Assembly: GCF_009674535.1 (NCBI RefSeq)
Contig: NZ_WKJK01000003.1
Location: forward strand, 310,001-374,000
DNA from: Duganella guangzhouensis
Lineage (GTDB): Bacteria > Pseudomonadota > Gammaproteobacteria > Burkholderiales > Burkholderiaceae_D
Length of the DNA stretch: 64,000 nt
Direction: 5' to 3'
The position numbers and the translations under genes are program-made. The notes below the pieces were generated by a model that was not told the origin of the DNA, did no database searches, and saw only the letters and a list, made by a program, of their open reading frames with translations. Shown piece after piece: positions 29,564 to 38,755 of the stretch (the stretch's first letter is position 1; every line of letters begins with the position of its first letter).

Positions 29564-30619
29564 TTATATGCCCAGCATGCGCTGGATCTGCTGGGGATCG
29601 CGCGCGCCCCCGGCAAAGTCGTCAAATGCTTTTTCCGTCACCCGGATGATGTGATCGCGGATAAATGGCGCGCCCTCGGCCGCGCCCTGCTCTGGATGCT
29701 TCAGGCAGCACTCCCATTCCAGCACCGCCCAGCCTTTAAAGCCATACTGGGCGAACTTGGAAAAGATCGCGCGGAAGTCGATCTGGCCGTCGCCCAGCGA
29801 GCGGAAACGGCCGGCGCGCTGCAACCATGGCTGGTAGCCTGAATATACGCCCTGCTTGCCGGTCGGACGGAACTCGGCATCCTTCACGTGCATCACCTTG
29901 ATGCGTTCGTGATAGATGTCGATGAACTCCAGGTAGTCCAGCTGCTGCAGCAGGAAGTGCGACGGATCGTAAGCGATCGCCAAACGCGGATGATGGTTGA
30001 CGCGCTCCAGCAGCATGTCGAAGGTGGCACCATCGAACAGGTCTTCGCCCGGATGCAGCTCGAAGGCGACATCAACGCCCACTTCGTCGTAGGCGTTCAG
30101 GATCGGCAGCCAGCGCTTGGCCAGTTCGTCGAACGCCGCTTCCACCAGGCCCGCTGGCCGCTGCGGCCACGGATACAGAAACGGCCAGGCCAGCGCACCG
30201 GGAAAGCTGATGCTGGCGTCCAGGCCCAGATTGCGCGACGCCTTGGCGGCCAACAGCATCTGCTCCACCGCCCACTGCTGGCGCTCGGCCGGCCGGCCGC
30301 GCAGCGCTTCCGGCGCGAACACATCGAACGCCTCGTCGTACACCGGATGCACAGCGACCAACTGGCCCTGCAAATGGGTACTCAACTCCGTGATCTCGAC
30401 GCCGTTGGCGCGCGCCACGCCGGCCAGCTCGTCGCAATAGGTTTTGCTCTCGGCCGCCAGCTTCAGGTCAAACAGGCGACCGTCATTGGAGGGCAGTTGC
30501 ACGCCGCGATAGCCGAGCGAACCGGCCCAGCGCGTGATCGCGTCCCACGAATTGAACGGCGCCTGGTCGCCGGCAAACTGCGCCAGGAAAATGGCCGGTC
30601 CTTTGATGGTACTGGTCAT
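29564..30619 (-). CDS. Sugar phosphate isomerase/epimerase-like TIM-barrel protein
   Basis: A 351-residue barrel of the xylose-isomerase-like superfamily. Metal ligands are visible as FELHPGE, AYDPSHF, MHVKDAEF and VLEWEC. It is less like the two deglycosidase alpha candidates and has no adjacent beta subunit of its own, so it more likely handles a free keto-sugar (isomerase, epimerase or lyase for 3-keto-glucose). The spacing is 13 and 10 bases to its neighbours in the operon. Confidence 0.82.
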   Translation of the reverse strand: MTSTIKGPAIFLAQFAGDQAPFNSWDAITRWAGSLGYRGVQLPSNDGRLFDLKLAAESKTYCDELAGVARANGVEITELSTHLQGQLVAVHPVYDEAFDVFAPEALRGRPAERQQWAVEQMLLAAKASRNLGLDASISFPGALAWPFLYPWPQRPAGLVEAAFDELAKRWLPILNAYDEVGVDVAFELHPGEDLFDGATFDMLLERVNHHPRLAIAYDPSHFLLQQLDYLEFIDIYHERIKVMHVKDAEFRPTGKQGVYSGYQPWLQRAGRFRSLGDGQIDFRAIFSKFAQYGFKGWAVLEWECCLKHPEQGAAEGAPFIRDHIIRVTEKAFDDFAGGARDPQQIQRMLGI

Positions 30620-30629
30620 TTGTAGCTCC

Positions 30630-31022
30630 TTATTCAGCCAGTGCTTCCTGGCGGGTGCAGGTGGTTACCGAACTCCATGGCAGATACGAGATGCGCAGTT
30701 GCACCGCGACGCTGACCTGATGCTGGCCGGTCGACAGGCCGCCTGGATGCGCCACCAGAATATCCGCCACTTCGCCAAATTCCCAGCGTTCGGTGGTGGC
30801 TTCTTCCAGTTGGTCCAGCGACCAGGTTTTGCCACGCACGCTGAAGCGCACCTGCTCGCGCGCCACCTTGTTGCCGTCCACAGTCACCGCGACGTCTTCC
30901 ACCACCGATAGCGGCTGGCCACGATAGTAAGGCAGGCGCGCGCCCAGACTGAAACCGGTGACGTTGCCACCTTCGGCGGTGTTGCGCAGACTGGCGGGAT
31001 AGATGATGTGTTGATCGTACAT
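30630..31022 (-). CDS. DUF6379-type protein, C-glycoside deglycosidase beta subunit (set 2)
   Basis: A 130-residue protein closely following the known small-subunit pattern (MYDQHIIYPASLRN, VTGFSLGARLPYYRGQPLSV, VEDVAVTVDGNKV, TERWEFGE, LRISYLPW). In characterised enzymes this subunit packs on the barrel and completes the active site. The ATG at 31022 with AAGGA upstream is chosen over longer starts inside the alpha gene. The alpha partner ends 13 bases upstream, so the two are a translational pair. Confidence 0.85.
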   Translation of the reverse strand: MYDQHIIYPASLRNTAEGGNVTGFSLGARLPYYRGQPLSVVEDVAVTVDGNKVAREQVRFSVRGKTWSLDQLEEATTERWEFGEVADILVAHPGGLSTGQHQVSVAVQLRISYLPWSSVTTCTRQEALAE

Positions 31023-31035
31023 GTGCAGTCCTTCC

Positions 31036-32025
31036 TTAGACTTCGCCCAGCAGGCGCTTGAACATTTCGTGCTGGCGGCGAACCTGCTCGCGGCCATCCA
31101 CCTCAAAAGCGTCCTCGATGTGGCGCTGACCTTCGTATTCGCTCGACAAGTGACCGGTGTAGCCGCCTTCGATCAGCACCGGGATGATCTCCTCATACGG
31201 AATCGCCGGCTCCTTGCCGCTGTCATCAATCTCGTAGAACTTGGCGTGGATGTGGAAGATCCATGGCATGAACTCCAGCATGCGACGTGGATTGCTCCAG
31301 ATGTTGTGCCGTGTGGTCTCGGCCATCTGCAGGTCGACCGGATTGGCGCCCATCTTGCGGATGTCCATCAGCAGGTAATCCGTCAGCACGCGCGCGGCGT
31401 GCGCTTCCAGGATGAAGTCGACGATGGCGGGCGTCGCGCCCAGACGCAGGAAACGGTCGCGGAACACACGCGGATAATTTTTGGTGTACATGCCCATGTC
31501 CGGGATGTAGCCCACGTGATCCGAGCCGGTGGCGCGGGTCAGTTCCGTGTAACGCAAAATCCATGGATGATCGAAGTGGAACGGCGAGTGCACCTCGATA
31601 CCCATGCGGATATCCAGCTTCTCGGCCAGCGGCACGCAGGCCACCACCACTTCCGGCGGCGTGTTGACGATGATGCGCATGGTCTTGCAACCCAGCTTGT
31701 GGGCGAAATGCAGGTCGCGCTGCATCGACGCCACCATCTCGTCGAAACTCAGCTTGCGGTGCTTGTACAGCTTCGTGTCCAGGAACATGTCGTGGCACTG
31801 GGCGTAGGCGCCGTGGCGCTCCAGCGATGCGAACCAGCCGTCGATCTGCGCCTGCGGCACCTCGGGAAAGCTGGTGAAGGACTGCTCGGCCAGCACTTCG
31901 ATGCCCTTGGCCCCCAGGCCGGCGGCGTGGGCGATGCAGTCGTCCAGCGTCATTTTGCGCAGGAAGGTCTCGTACTGGTAGCTGTACAGCGAGACGCCGC
32001 GTTTGATCTGATGCGTTGCTTTCAT
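31036..32025 (-). CDS. TIM-barrel protein, C-glycoside deglycosidase alpha subunit (set 2)
   Basis: A 329-residue barrel with predicted divalent-metal and catalytic residues E144/H146 (IEVHSPF), D176 (IPDMG), H258/H260 (FHIHAKF) and E296/E298 (SSEYEG). With the beta subunit it should break the carbon-carbon bond between a 3-keto sugar and an aromatic ring by elimination. The order alpha-beta with 13 bases between repeats that of set 1 in mirrored order (beta before alpha there). It overlaps the MFS stop by 4 bases. Confidence 0.83.
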   Translation of the reverse strand: MKATHQIKRGVSLYSYQYETFLRKMTLDDCIAHAAGLGAKGIEVLAEQSFTSFPEVPQAQIDGWFASLERHGAYAQCHDMFLDTKLYKHRKLSFDEMVASMQRDLHFAHKLGCKTMRIIVNTPPEVVVACVPLAEKLDIRMGIEVHSPFHFDHPWILRYTELTRATGSDHVGYIPDMGMYTKNYPRVFRDRFLRLGATPAIVDFILEAHAARVLTDYLLMDIRKMGANPVDLQMAETTRHNIWSNPRRMLEFMPWIFHIHAKFYEIDDSGKEPAIPYEEIIPVLIEGGYTGHLSSEYEGQRHIEDAFEVDGREQVRRQHEMFKRLLGEV

Positions 32026-33230
32026 TTGTTACCTTGTTGGGAAAGAATCAGGGACGGTTGGCTGCGGTCGCGGGTCAGGAAGACCACCAATGCGCACACG
32101 CCGGAGATAACGCCAAATACCAGGAAGGCGCTTTGCAGATTGCCGGTCCAGCCACGCACCGCGTTGACAAACGCTGGTGACAGGAACTGCGCCGCGAAAA
32201 AGGCACTGGCCCACCAGCCCATGCCACGGCCACGATGTTCGAACGAGAATTTGCTTTGTGCCCAGGCGATCAGCGCCGGTACGATGATGCCGTTGGCCAG
32301 CTGCTGCAGGAAGGCGAAGGCCAGCGCCACCTTGTAGTCCGGCGCCATGCCGATGCCGCCCAAACCGAAGCAGTACAGCAGGAACACAACACCCATCTGG
32401 GTACGCGCACCGTAGCGGGTAGTCAGCTTGAACAGGATGGACCCGGCCGGCACACCCAGGCTTGGAATCGCCATCACCAGGCCGATCGACTTCGGATCGG
32501 CGACGCCCAGATCTTTCAGCAGCACCGAGAAGTGAATCACCTGCACGAAGTAGATCACCGACAGCACGATGGTTACCGCACACATCGACACCGCCACCAT
32601 GTACGGGAATGGTGAACTGACGCTGGCCGTTTGCGACTTGGCGCGCGGCTGCGGCTCGAACAGATAGACGATGCTGGCCAGCAGAATCGGCACCGCGATC
32701 AGGTACACCGCGAACGGCCATTGCCAGCCCTGCGCCGCCAGGAAGCCCGAGCAGGCAATGGTGATGGAACCGAGAATGGAACCGGTCAGACCCTGGATCA
32801 TCAGCCAGCGATGACACACCTTCTCTTCGAAGTAATCGGCCAGCAACGTGTTGGAGACCGTCAGCACCGCCGCCTCACCGATACCGATGACGATACGGCC
32901 GGCCACCACCGCCCAGAAATTATCGATGAAGAACGGGATAAAACCACCGATGCCGTACACGCCCATCGCCCACAGCAGCAGGTTGCGTCGGCCGAAGCGG
33001 TCGGTGATGACGCCGGCGGCCGGCGCGAACAGCGCGATACAGGCGCTGGGCGCGGTAATCAGCAGCGGCACCATCAGCTGCGCATTCGGCATATCCTTGA
33101 AGTGCGCGAGCAGCGTCGGCAAAGTCGGCGCCAGGGCCACAATGGCCATCACCGGCAGAAAGCCGGCCAGCACCAGGATGGCGCCCTGCCGCCAGTCAGC
33201 CTGGCGCCCTGTGTTTGCGTGTGTGGACAC
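32022..33230 (-). CDS. MFS transporter (candidate glycoside importer)
   Basis: A 402-residue 12-helix major facilitator protein with the N-half signature GVITDRFGRRNLLLWAMGVYG near 73-93. It is the first gene of the run of ten leftward genes, downstream of the TonB receptor and a terminator-like hairpin. Its place suggests inner-membrane import of the glycoside that crosses the outer membrane through the receptor. The ribosome site AAAGGAG lies 7 bases before the ATG. Confidence 0.83.
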   Translation of the reverse strand: MSTHANTGRQADWRQGAILVLAGFLPVMAIVALAPTLPTLLAHFKDMPNAQLMVPLLITAPSACIALFAPAAGVITDRFGRRNLLLWAMGVYGIGGFIPFFIDNFWAVVAGRIVIGIGEAAVLTVSNTLLADYFEEKVCHRWLMIQGLTGSILGSITIACSGFLAAQGWQWPFAVYLIAVPILLASIVYLFEPQPRAKSQTASVSSPFPYMVAVSMCAVTIVLSVIYFVQVIHFSVLLKDLGVADPKSIGLVMAIPSLGVPAGSILFKLTTRYGARTQMGVVFLLYCFGLGGIGMAPDYKVALAFAFLQQLANGIIVPALIAWAQSKFSFEHRGRGMGWWASAFFAAQFLSPAFVNAVRGWTGNLQSAFLVFGVISGVCALVVFLTRDRSQPSLILSQQGNK

Positions 33231-33253
33231 ATCAACTCCTTTCGAGAGACAAA

Positions 33254-33275
33254 GCGGCGGCGTGAATGCCGCCGC
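33254..33275 (-). terminator. GC hairpin between TonB receptor and MFS genes
   Basis: An 8-bp perfect stem GCGGCGGC/GCCGCCGC with a 6-base loop. Read leftwards it is followed by TTTGTCT, a weak U tract. It could partly stop transcripts from the receptor gene, setting a high receptor to enzyme ratio. Confidence 0.55.
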
Positions 33276-33283
33276 GTGGTGAA

Positions 33284-35497
33284 TCAGAAGCTATACGAAG
33301 TACGGATGCCGTAAGTGCGCGGATCGCCAACGAAGAAGGTGCCAGGCACGCGGCTCTCGATGGTGATCTCGTTTTCCAGGTTCTTGGCATACAGCTGCAC
33401 CCGCACTTTGCCGCTCTGCGAGGTGTAGCCCAGCGAAACTTCGGACTTGTGGAACGAAGGCTGCTGGTAACGGATGCCGGCCGACGGGTCGCTGATGTAG
33501 TACGACGCGGAGAAGCGCGTCTGCGCAGTGGCGGACAGCTCGGCGCCGCCTGGCAGCGTGTAGCGGTGGGTGTAGGCCAGGCCCAGCGTATGTTCAGGCG
33601 CGCGATCCAGGCTGTCGCCGGACCAGTCGTCAGTGGCGTTCGGGTGATAGGACTTGAACTTGGCCTTGGTCAGGGCAACGTTGGCACGCAGCGTGCCGTT
33701 CTCGCCCACCAGCAGCGTGCTTTCCAGTTCCGCGCCATCCACCTTGGCGTTGGCGGCATTGGTGGTCTGCGAACCGCAGGTGGTCACATCGGCGCTGCGG
33801 CAGACGATGGAGGTCAGCTGCAGATCCTTGTAATCGTAATGGAAGTAGTTACCGGTGACTTGCAGCGTGTTGTCGAAGAAGCGGCCTTTGACGCCGGTCT
33901 CGAACGCGGTCAAATGCTCCGGCTTGTAGCTGCCGGCGGTAGCCTGATCGTTAAAGCCGCCGGCCTTGTAGCCGGTGGCCACACTGGCGTACAGCATGAT
34001 CTTCTTGCTCAGGTCATGATCGACGCCCAGCTTCCAGCTGGTGTTGCTGAACTTGACGTGGTTGCTGTAGGCCGCCGAGCTGACGCCGCTGCCATCTTCC
34101 GACACGGTGCCGGCCAGCGGGTCGGTGCCGGTTTTCTCGTCGCGGGTAAAGCGCAGGCCGACCGTCACACGGGTGTCGTCACGCACCGCGTAGGTGGCCT
34201 GGCCGAACACCGCCTTCGATTTGTTGGTGATGTAGGGACGATACGGCACCAGCACATTAAACGAACCGAATGGCGCGGTGATGTAGGTGGTGTAGTCGGT
34301 GTAGCGGTCGATCCATTCGGTGAAGTAGTAGGCGCCGGCCACCCAGCGCAGCGGGCCGTTGGTGGTGGAGTTCAGGCGCAGCTCGTGCGAGGTGGATTGC
34401 GACGAACCGCTGATCAGGCCAGTCAGCGGGAAACCGAAGTAGATACCGTTCTGCAGTTCATCCAGCTCGGTCTTCAGGCGCGCCACCTGGTAACTCAGGC
34501 CGACGCTATCGCCCAGAGAGGTTTTGAATTCAGCGCGCAGGCTGTCGGCCTTGTTGTTGCGGTGGCCGTTGGTGCCGATGAAGCGCTGCGAGGTGGTCAG
34601 CTGCTCGGTGGCGCCTCGATCCACATACACCGGATTCGAGATGTTGTTGCCGGTGCCGGCCGGCGAGAACGCCAGCGTATCGACCGCTGTGCCGTTGAAG
34701 AAGTTGGAGATCGGGACCGGTGTCGAACCACCGCCTTTGACGCGGCTGGTCTCGGCGGTCAGCAGCAAACTGGTGTCCTTGCTGAAGGTACCCAGCAAGT
34801 GGATACGGCCGGCGCGATCGTCCTGGCTTTCCAGCGGAATGTCGGTGTTCGGGCCAGGATTCAGATAGCTGTCATGACGGTTGCCCGATACGGCGGCGCG
34901 CAATCCCCACATGGCGTTGATCGGGATGTTGACCATGCCCTCGACGCGCTTGGTGTTGTAGTTACCCAGCTCCACACTCACTTTGCCGCCCAGTTGCTTC
35001 TCCGGTTTGGCGGTGATGATGTTCAACGCGCCGGCGGTGGCGTTACGTCCATACAGCGTGCCTTGCGGGCCGCGCAGCACTTCGATGCGGTCCAGGTCAA
35101 AGAAGGCGCTACCCTGCGCTTCCGGGCGGGCGATATAGGCACCGTCCACGTTGAAGGCTGCCGAAGGATCGCCCTTCTCCGTCATATCCAGGCTGACCAC
35201 GCCGCGAATCGCGATCTGCAGCTTGCCGCTTTCCTGGCCGATCTGCACATTCGGCACCATGTCGGCCAGTGCGCGCGGTTCGGTGATGCCAGCTTCTTTC
35301 AAATCTTCGCCACCCAGAACGGACAGCGCCAGCGGAGTTTTACTGGCCGGTTGCGCGACCTTCTGCGCAGTGACCACCACTTCCTGAATGCCCGTCTGCT
35401 TGGTGGTGTCGGCGGTTTGCGCCATCGCGAGGCCGGTGGTGAAGATGCCGGCGGCGGCCAGGGCGCGATTGAGCCGCGAGAGTCTCATATAGTGCAT
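33284..35497 (-). CDS. TonB-dependent receptor
   Basis: A 737-residue outer-membrane receptor. A signal peptide (to about residue 27, AMAQ) is followed by a TonB box-like region (IQEVVVTAQK), a plug domain (about 50-160; LKEAGITEPRALADMVPNVQI, GPQGTLYGRNATAGALNI) and a barrel ending in RTSYSF with terminal Phe. It belongs to the large family expanded in oligotrophs for uptake of bulky organic compounds. It leads the C-glycoside operon and faces the divergent LacI regulator, so uptake of glycosylated aromatics is likely. AAGGAGA precedes the ATG. Confidence 0.9.
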   Translation of the reverse strand: MHYMRLSRLNRALAAAGIFTTGLAMAQTADTTKQTGIQEVVVTAQKVAQPASKTPLALSVLGGEDLKEAGITEPRALADMVPNVQIGQESGKLQIAIRGVVSLDMTEKGDPSAAFNVDGAYIARPEAQGSAFFDLDRIEVLRGPQGTLYGRNATAGALNIITAKPEKQLGGKVSVELGNYNTKRVEGMVNIPINAMWGLRAAVSGNRHDSYLNPGPNTDIPLESQDDRAGRIHLLGTFSKDTSLLLTAETSRVKGGGSTPVPISNFFNGTAVDTLAFSPAGTGNNISNPVYVDRGATEQLTTSQRFIGTNGHRNNKADSLRAEFKTSLGDSVGLSYQVARLKTELDELQNGIYFGFPLTGLISGSSQSTSHELRLNSTTNGPLRWVAGAYYFTEWIDRYTDYTTYITAPFGSFNVLVPYRPYITNKSKAVFGQATYAVRDDTRVTVGLRFTRDEKTGTDPLAGTVSEDGSGVSSAAYSNHVKFSNTSWKLGVDHDLSKKIMLYASVATGYKAGGFNDQATAGSYKPEHLTAFETGVKGRFFDNTLQVTGNYFHYDYKDLQLTSIVCRSADVTTCGSQTTNAANAKVDGAELESTLLVGENGTLRANVALTKAKFKSYHPNATDDWSGDSLDRAPEHTLGLAYTHRYTLPGGAELSATAQTRFSASYYISDPSAGIRYQQPSFHKSEVSLGYTSQSGKVRVQLYAKNLENEITIESRVPGTFFVGDPRTYGIRTSYSF

Positions 35498-35544
35498 ACG
35501 TCTGTCTCCTTCGTGCGGTCTTAAGCCACATCGATTTAGGGGGT

Positions 35545-35583
35545 TGGGAAAAGTACGACAAATTCATGATAGTCGCTTTCCCA
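35545..35583. promoter_or_regulatory. Split LacI-type half-sites upstream of the TonB receptor
   Basis: TGGGAAA at 35545-35551 and TTTCCCA at 35577-35583 form a widely spaced inverted repeat. They share the GCTTTCCCA arm with the perfect palindrome at 35692, about 120 bases away. This may be an auxiliary operator allowing DNA looping by the LacI-family protein. Confidence 0.4.
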
Positions 35584-35691
35584 CGTTTACCTCCAGCGTT
35601 AAGTATCTGTTTCATCTCCATAATATGAATACTTGATATCCATAATCTCAATACAGGAGTACACCTTTTAACGCTTTTTTACAGTATATTA

Positions 35692-35705
35692 GGAAAGCGC
35701 TTTCC
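35692..35705. promoter_or_regulatory. Perfect 14-bp LacI/GalR-type operator
   Basis: GGAAAGCGCTTTCC is fully symmetrical, with the central CG typical of LacI/GalR-family operators. It lies 37 bases before the LacI gene and about 190 bases upstream of the divergent TonB receptor gene, so it probably controls both. Confidence 0.75.
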
Positions 35706-35741
35706 CAACAATGAACCCAATTTATCAGTAAACTACCCGCC

Positions 35742-36746
35742 ATGTCTATCAACACTTCCAAAGCGGCTTCCATTTCCGAAGTTGCGGCCCATGCCGGTGT
35801 CTCCATCGCCACAGTGTCGCGCGTGCTCAACTCCACCAAACCGGTGAACGCGGATACTCGCGAACGGGTGGAGACCGCCGTCGCCGCGCTGGGCTACCGC
35901 ACCAACGCGCTGGCGCGCAGCCTGACGCGCGGCGAAAGCAAACTACTGCTACTGCTGGTGCCGGACTTCGCCAATCCGTTTTATTCGGAGATCATCAAGG
36001 GCGTGGAATCGGTGATCCGCAAGGCCGGCTACAGCCTGGTGCTGGGCGGCGCGCCGGACACGCTGTCGCGCGACAGCCAGGCGCTGGACACTTTATATAA
36101 CCGCCTGGCCGATGGCGTCATCAGCCTGGCGCACTACCACGACCTGCAACCGCTGCTGCGCGAAATGCCTGGGCTGCCGTGGGTGTCGTGCTCGGAGTTC
36201 ATTCCCGACAGCGATGTGCCGCACGCCAGCATCGATCACCAGCAGGCGGCGGTGGACGCGGTGCAGTATCTGATTAACCGTGGCCACGAACGCATCGCCC
36301 TGCTCAGCGCCGACGAGAATTATTTGTGGGCGCGCCAGCGTCACCTTGGTTATGAGGTGGCGATGCAGCGCGCTGGCATCGCGATTGATCCGCAGTTGGT
36401 GCGGATCGCGCGCGGTACTGATTATGTGTTCGGCATGGAGGCCGCCGGCGCGCTGCTGGCGCAGAAGAACGCGCCGACCGCGCTGTTTGCGGTATCGGAC
36501 ACGCTGGCCATCGGCGCCATCAAAGCCTTCCGCCGCGCCGGTTTGCGGGTGCCGGAAGATATCGCGGTGGTCGGCTTCGACAACGTGCCGCTATCGCAGG
36601 TGTTTGAGCCGGCGCTGACCACCATCGCACAGCCAATGCACGAACTAGGTGCGGCGGCCGCGCAACTCTTATTGGAACGCCTGGCCGGCGGCACGCCGAC
36701 CTCGCGCACCTTGCAGCATACGCTGGTCGTTCGCGAGTCGGCCTGA
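35742..36746 (+). CDS. LacI-family transcriptional regulator of the glycoside operon
   Basis: A 334-residue repressor. The HTH is at about 8-28 (ISEVAAHAGVSIATVSRVLN), followed by the hinge and a periplasmic-binding-like sugar-sensing domain (LLLLVPDFANPFYSEIIKGVE; VVGFDNVPLSQVFEPALTTIAQPMHELG). The perfect palindrome at 35692 is its likely site. The divergent arrangement with the TonB receptor suggests it senses a sugar or keto-sugar released from the imported glycoside. The MFS gene follows after one base. Confidence 0.88.
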   Translation: MSINTSKAASISEVAAHAGVSIATVSRVLNSTKPVNADTRERVETAVAALGYRTNALARSLTRGESKLLLLLVPDFANPFYSEIIKGVESVIRKAGYSLVLGGAPDTLSRDSQALDTLYNRLADGVISLAHYHDLQPLLREMPGLPWVSCSEFIPDSDVPHASIDHQQAAVDAVQYLINRGHERIALLSADENYLWARQRHLGYEVAMQRAGIAIDPQLVRIARGTDYVFGMEAAGALLAQKNAPTALFAVSDTLAIGAIKAFRRAGLRVPEDIAVVGFDNVPLSQVFEPALTTIAQPMHELGAAAAQLLLERLAGGTPTSRTLQHTLVVRESA

Positions 36747-36747
36747 G

Positions 36748-38166
36748 ATGCAGCCGACCCAAATTGAAGCGGAAGGCTCTGCTTTCCAGGCTGCTGCCGC
36801 CTATACGCCGCGCCGTCGCACCGCCGCCCTGATCGCGGTGGCGCTGGCGTTTGTGATGGATCTGGTGGACACCACCATCGTCAACGTCGCCCTGCCCTCG
36901 ATTGACAACGATCTGGGTGCGGGACCGGCGGCGCTGGAGTGGATTGTGGCCGGCTACGCGATTGCGTTCTCGGTGCTGCTGATCGTCGGCGGCCGGCTGG
37001 GCGACAGCCAGGGCTACAAGCGCATGTTCCTGCTCGGGATCGTGCTGTTCACCGCCGCCTCGCTGTGCTGCGGCGCCGCCACCAGCATGCACATGCTGGA
37101 TATTGGCCGCCTGCTGCAAGGAGCCAGCGCGGCGCTGATGGTGCCGCAGGTGATGGCGTTGGTGCAGGTGATGTATCCGCCCGAGCAGCGCCACAAAGTG
37201 TATGCGACCTTCGGTTTCCTCGGCGGCTTCTCGGCCGCGCTGGGACCGATCATTGGTGGCCTGCTGATCGAGGCTAACTGGTTTGATCTGGGCTGGCGTC
37301 TGGCCTTCCTGATCAATCTGCCGATTGGGTTGATTAGCGTGGTGGCTGGCGCGTTGATGCTGCCGGCCGGGCGCAGCGTGCATCCGGTGCGCGTGGATTG
37401 GGGCGGCACACTGCTGACCATCGCGGTGGCGCTGGCGATTCTGCTGCCGCTGATCGAAGGTCCGAGCCTGCATTGGCCATGGTGGAGCGTGGCCGCGCTG
37501 CTGGCGGCGGCGCCGCTGGCGTGGCTGACCGCTCGCTATCTGGTCTGGCGCGATCGCAAGCATGACGATGCGCTGGTGCGTCCTGCATTGCTGCGACAGC
37601 GTCGCGTGGCGCTTGGGTTGCTGTGCTGCCTGTGCATCAATCCGATTATTCCAGGCTATCTGCTGGTGATGACGCTGGTGCTGCAAGGCGGGTACGGTTT
37701 ATCGGCGTCACAGATGGCGTATGCCTGCGCGCCGATTGCGCTGGGTGCGATGCTGGGCATCAGTCTGCTCGGGCCACGTTTGCACAAGCGGCTGGGCGTG
37801 CGCGCCGTGATTCCGGGCGTGCTGGCGCAGATGATCGGTCTGTGCGTGCTTGGCTGGACTGTCAATCAGGCCGCGCTGCCGCAGTGGGCGTTGATTGTGG
37901 GGCAGCTGTGCATGGGTCTCGGGCTGGGGTTGAGCGGGCCGCCGCTGTCCAACGTCACCTTGCAGGATGTGCCGCTGCGCGATGCCGGCGTCGCATCCGG
38001 GCTGTTGACGGCGGTGCAGCAGATGGCCGGCGCGCTGGGCGTGGCGCTGGGCGGGTTGTTGTACTTCCATGGCGGCGGCAACGCGGGCGTGCAGTTTCTG
38101 CATACGCTGCCGCTGTTTCTTGGACTGCTGGGCTGCGGCTTGCTGGTCTTGAAGCGCATAGATTGA
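36748..38166 (+). CDS. DHA2-type (14-helix) MFS transporter
   Basis: A 472-residue drug:proton antiporter-like protein with motif C-region helices, an N-terminal AFVMDLVDTTIVNVALPSID and motif A as GGRLGDSQGYKRMFLLG. The ATG at 36748 follows the LacI stop by one base (TGAGATG); longer frames begin inside lacI. Coupling to the regulator suggests export of a toxic aromatic aglycone or efflux in the same regulon; this is inference. Confidence 0.82.
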   Translation: MQPTQIEAEGSAFQAAAAYTPRRRTAALIAVALAFVMDLVDTTIVNVALPSIDNDLGAGPAALEWIVAGYAIAFSVLLIVGGRLGDSQGYKRMFLLGIVLFTAASLCCGAATSMHMLDIGRLLQGASAALMVPQVMALVQVMYPPEQRHKVYATFGFLGGFSAALGPIIGGLLIEANWFDLGWRLAFLINLPIGLISVVAGALMLPAGRSVHPVRVDWGGTLLTIAVALAILLPLIEGPSLHWPWWSVAALLAAAPLAWLTARYLVWRDRKHDDALVRPALLRQRRVALGLLCCLCINPIIPGYLLVMTLVLQGGYGLSASQMAYACAPIALGAMLGISLLGPRLHKRLGVRAVIPGVLAQMIGLCVLGWTVNQAALPQWALIVGQLCMGLGLGLSGPPLSNVTLQDVPLRDAGVASGLLTAVQQMAGALGVALGGLLYFHGGGNAGVQFLHTLPLFLGLLGCGLLVLKRID

Positions 38167-38176
38167 GGAGGTCAGC

Positions 38177-38740
38177 ATGACGATCTCCTTATCCCGCCGT
38201 CGCGCCGCGCAGTGGTTGCTGGCCACGCCGCCGTTGGCGCAGTTTGTCGTCGGTACATCCGCGTTTGCGGCGCCCTCCACGCCAGGGGCAGTGGCGCGCG
38301 CGTGGCCCGCTGCGGAGACCGGGGCTGGCGCGGCGACAGGGTCCGCGCCGGGGCAGATCACGGCATCTCCCCGCTCCAGCCAGCACTTATTCTTGTACGA
38401 CGCTCGGCAAGCGCCAGCGCTGACCATCGCGCAAGCGGTACTACACGCCGGCACACCCACGCTGCCAATCGATGGCGACGTCGGCACCCTTTGGCGACAA
38501 TATCTGCGCAGCTTCTGGCGCGCCGAAAACGCCATCCTGGCCAGCATCACCGGTACCGACACCCTGTTCTGCCTCGATCTGCTGGCGCGCGATGCAGGCA
38601 GGCGCTTGTGCTATCAGGCACCGCTGGGCGAGAGCGATCTGGCCGCGCTGTGGGCGCCGGAGACGCAACTGGAAGCCGCGCGCCACGCACCGCTGGCCTC
38701 CACACAAGCCGGCCTGCACGCCCGGCTAATAACAACTTGA
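38177..38740 (+). CDS. Hypothetical exported protein upstream of the flavocytochrome remnant
   Basis: A 187-residue protein not recognised at the family level. It begins with a Tat/Sec-like signal (SLSRRRAAQWLLATPPLAQFVVGTSAFA) and an Ala/Gly-rich spacer, then a mixed domain ending in LARDAGRRLCYQAPLGESDLAALW. It ends 15 bases before the flavoprotein remnant. In the p-cresol cluster pchACXF of Pseudomonas putida a small protein of unknown role (PchX) holds this place and has similar size, so it may be the analogue; sequence identity was not tested. Confidence 0.55.
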   Translation: MTISLSRRRAAQWLLATPPLAQFVVGTSAFAAPSTPGAVARAWPAAETGAGAATGSAPGQITASPRSSQHLFLYDARQAPALTIAQAVLHAGTPTLPIDGDVGTLWRQYLRSFWRAENAILASITGTDTLFCLDLLARDAGRRLCYQAPLGESDLAALWAPETQLEAARHAPLASTQAGLHARLITT

Positions 38741-38755
38741 GACGAGGGGACTAGC

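Noticed and set aside
33266..35524. 752-codon open frame antisense to the TonB receptor
   Set aside because: The receptor has a signal peptide, plug, barrel and terminal Phe; the antisense frame is low-complexity Val/Gly/Arg/Gln-rich and is a shadow.
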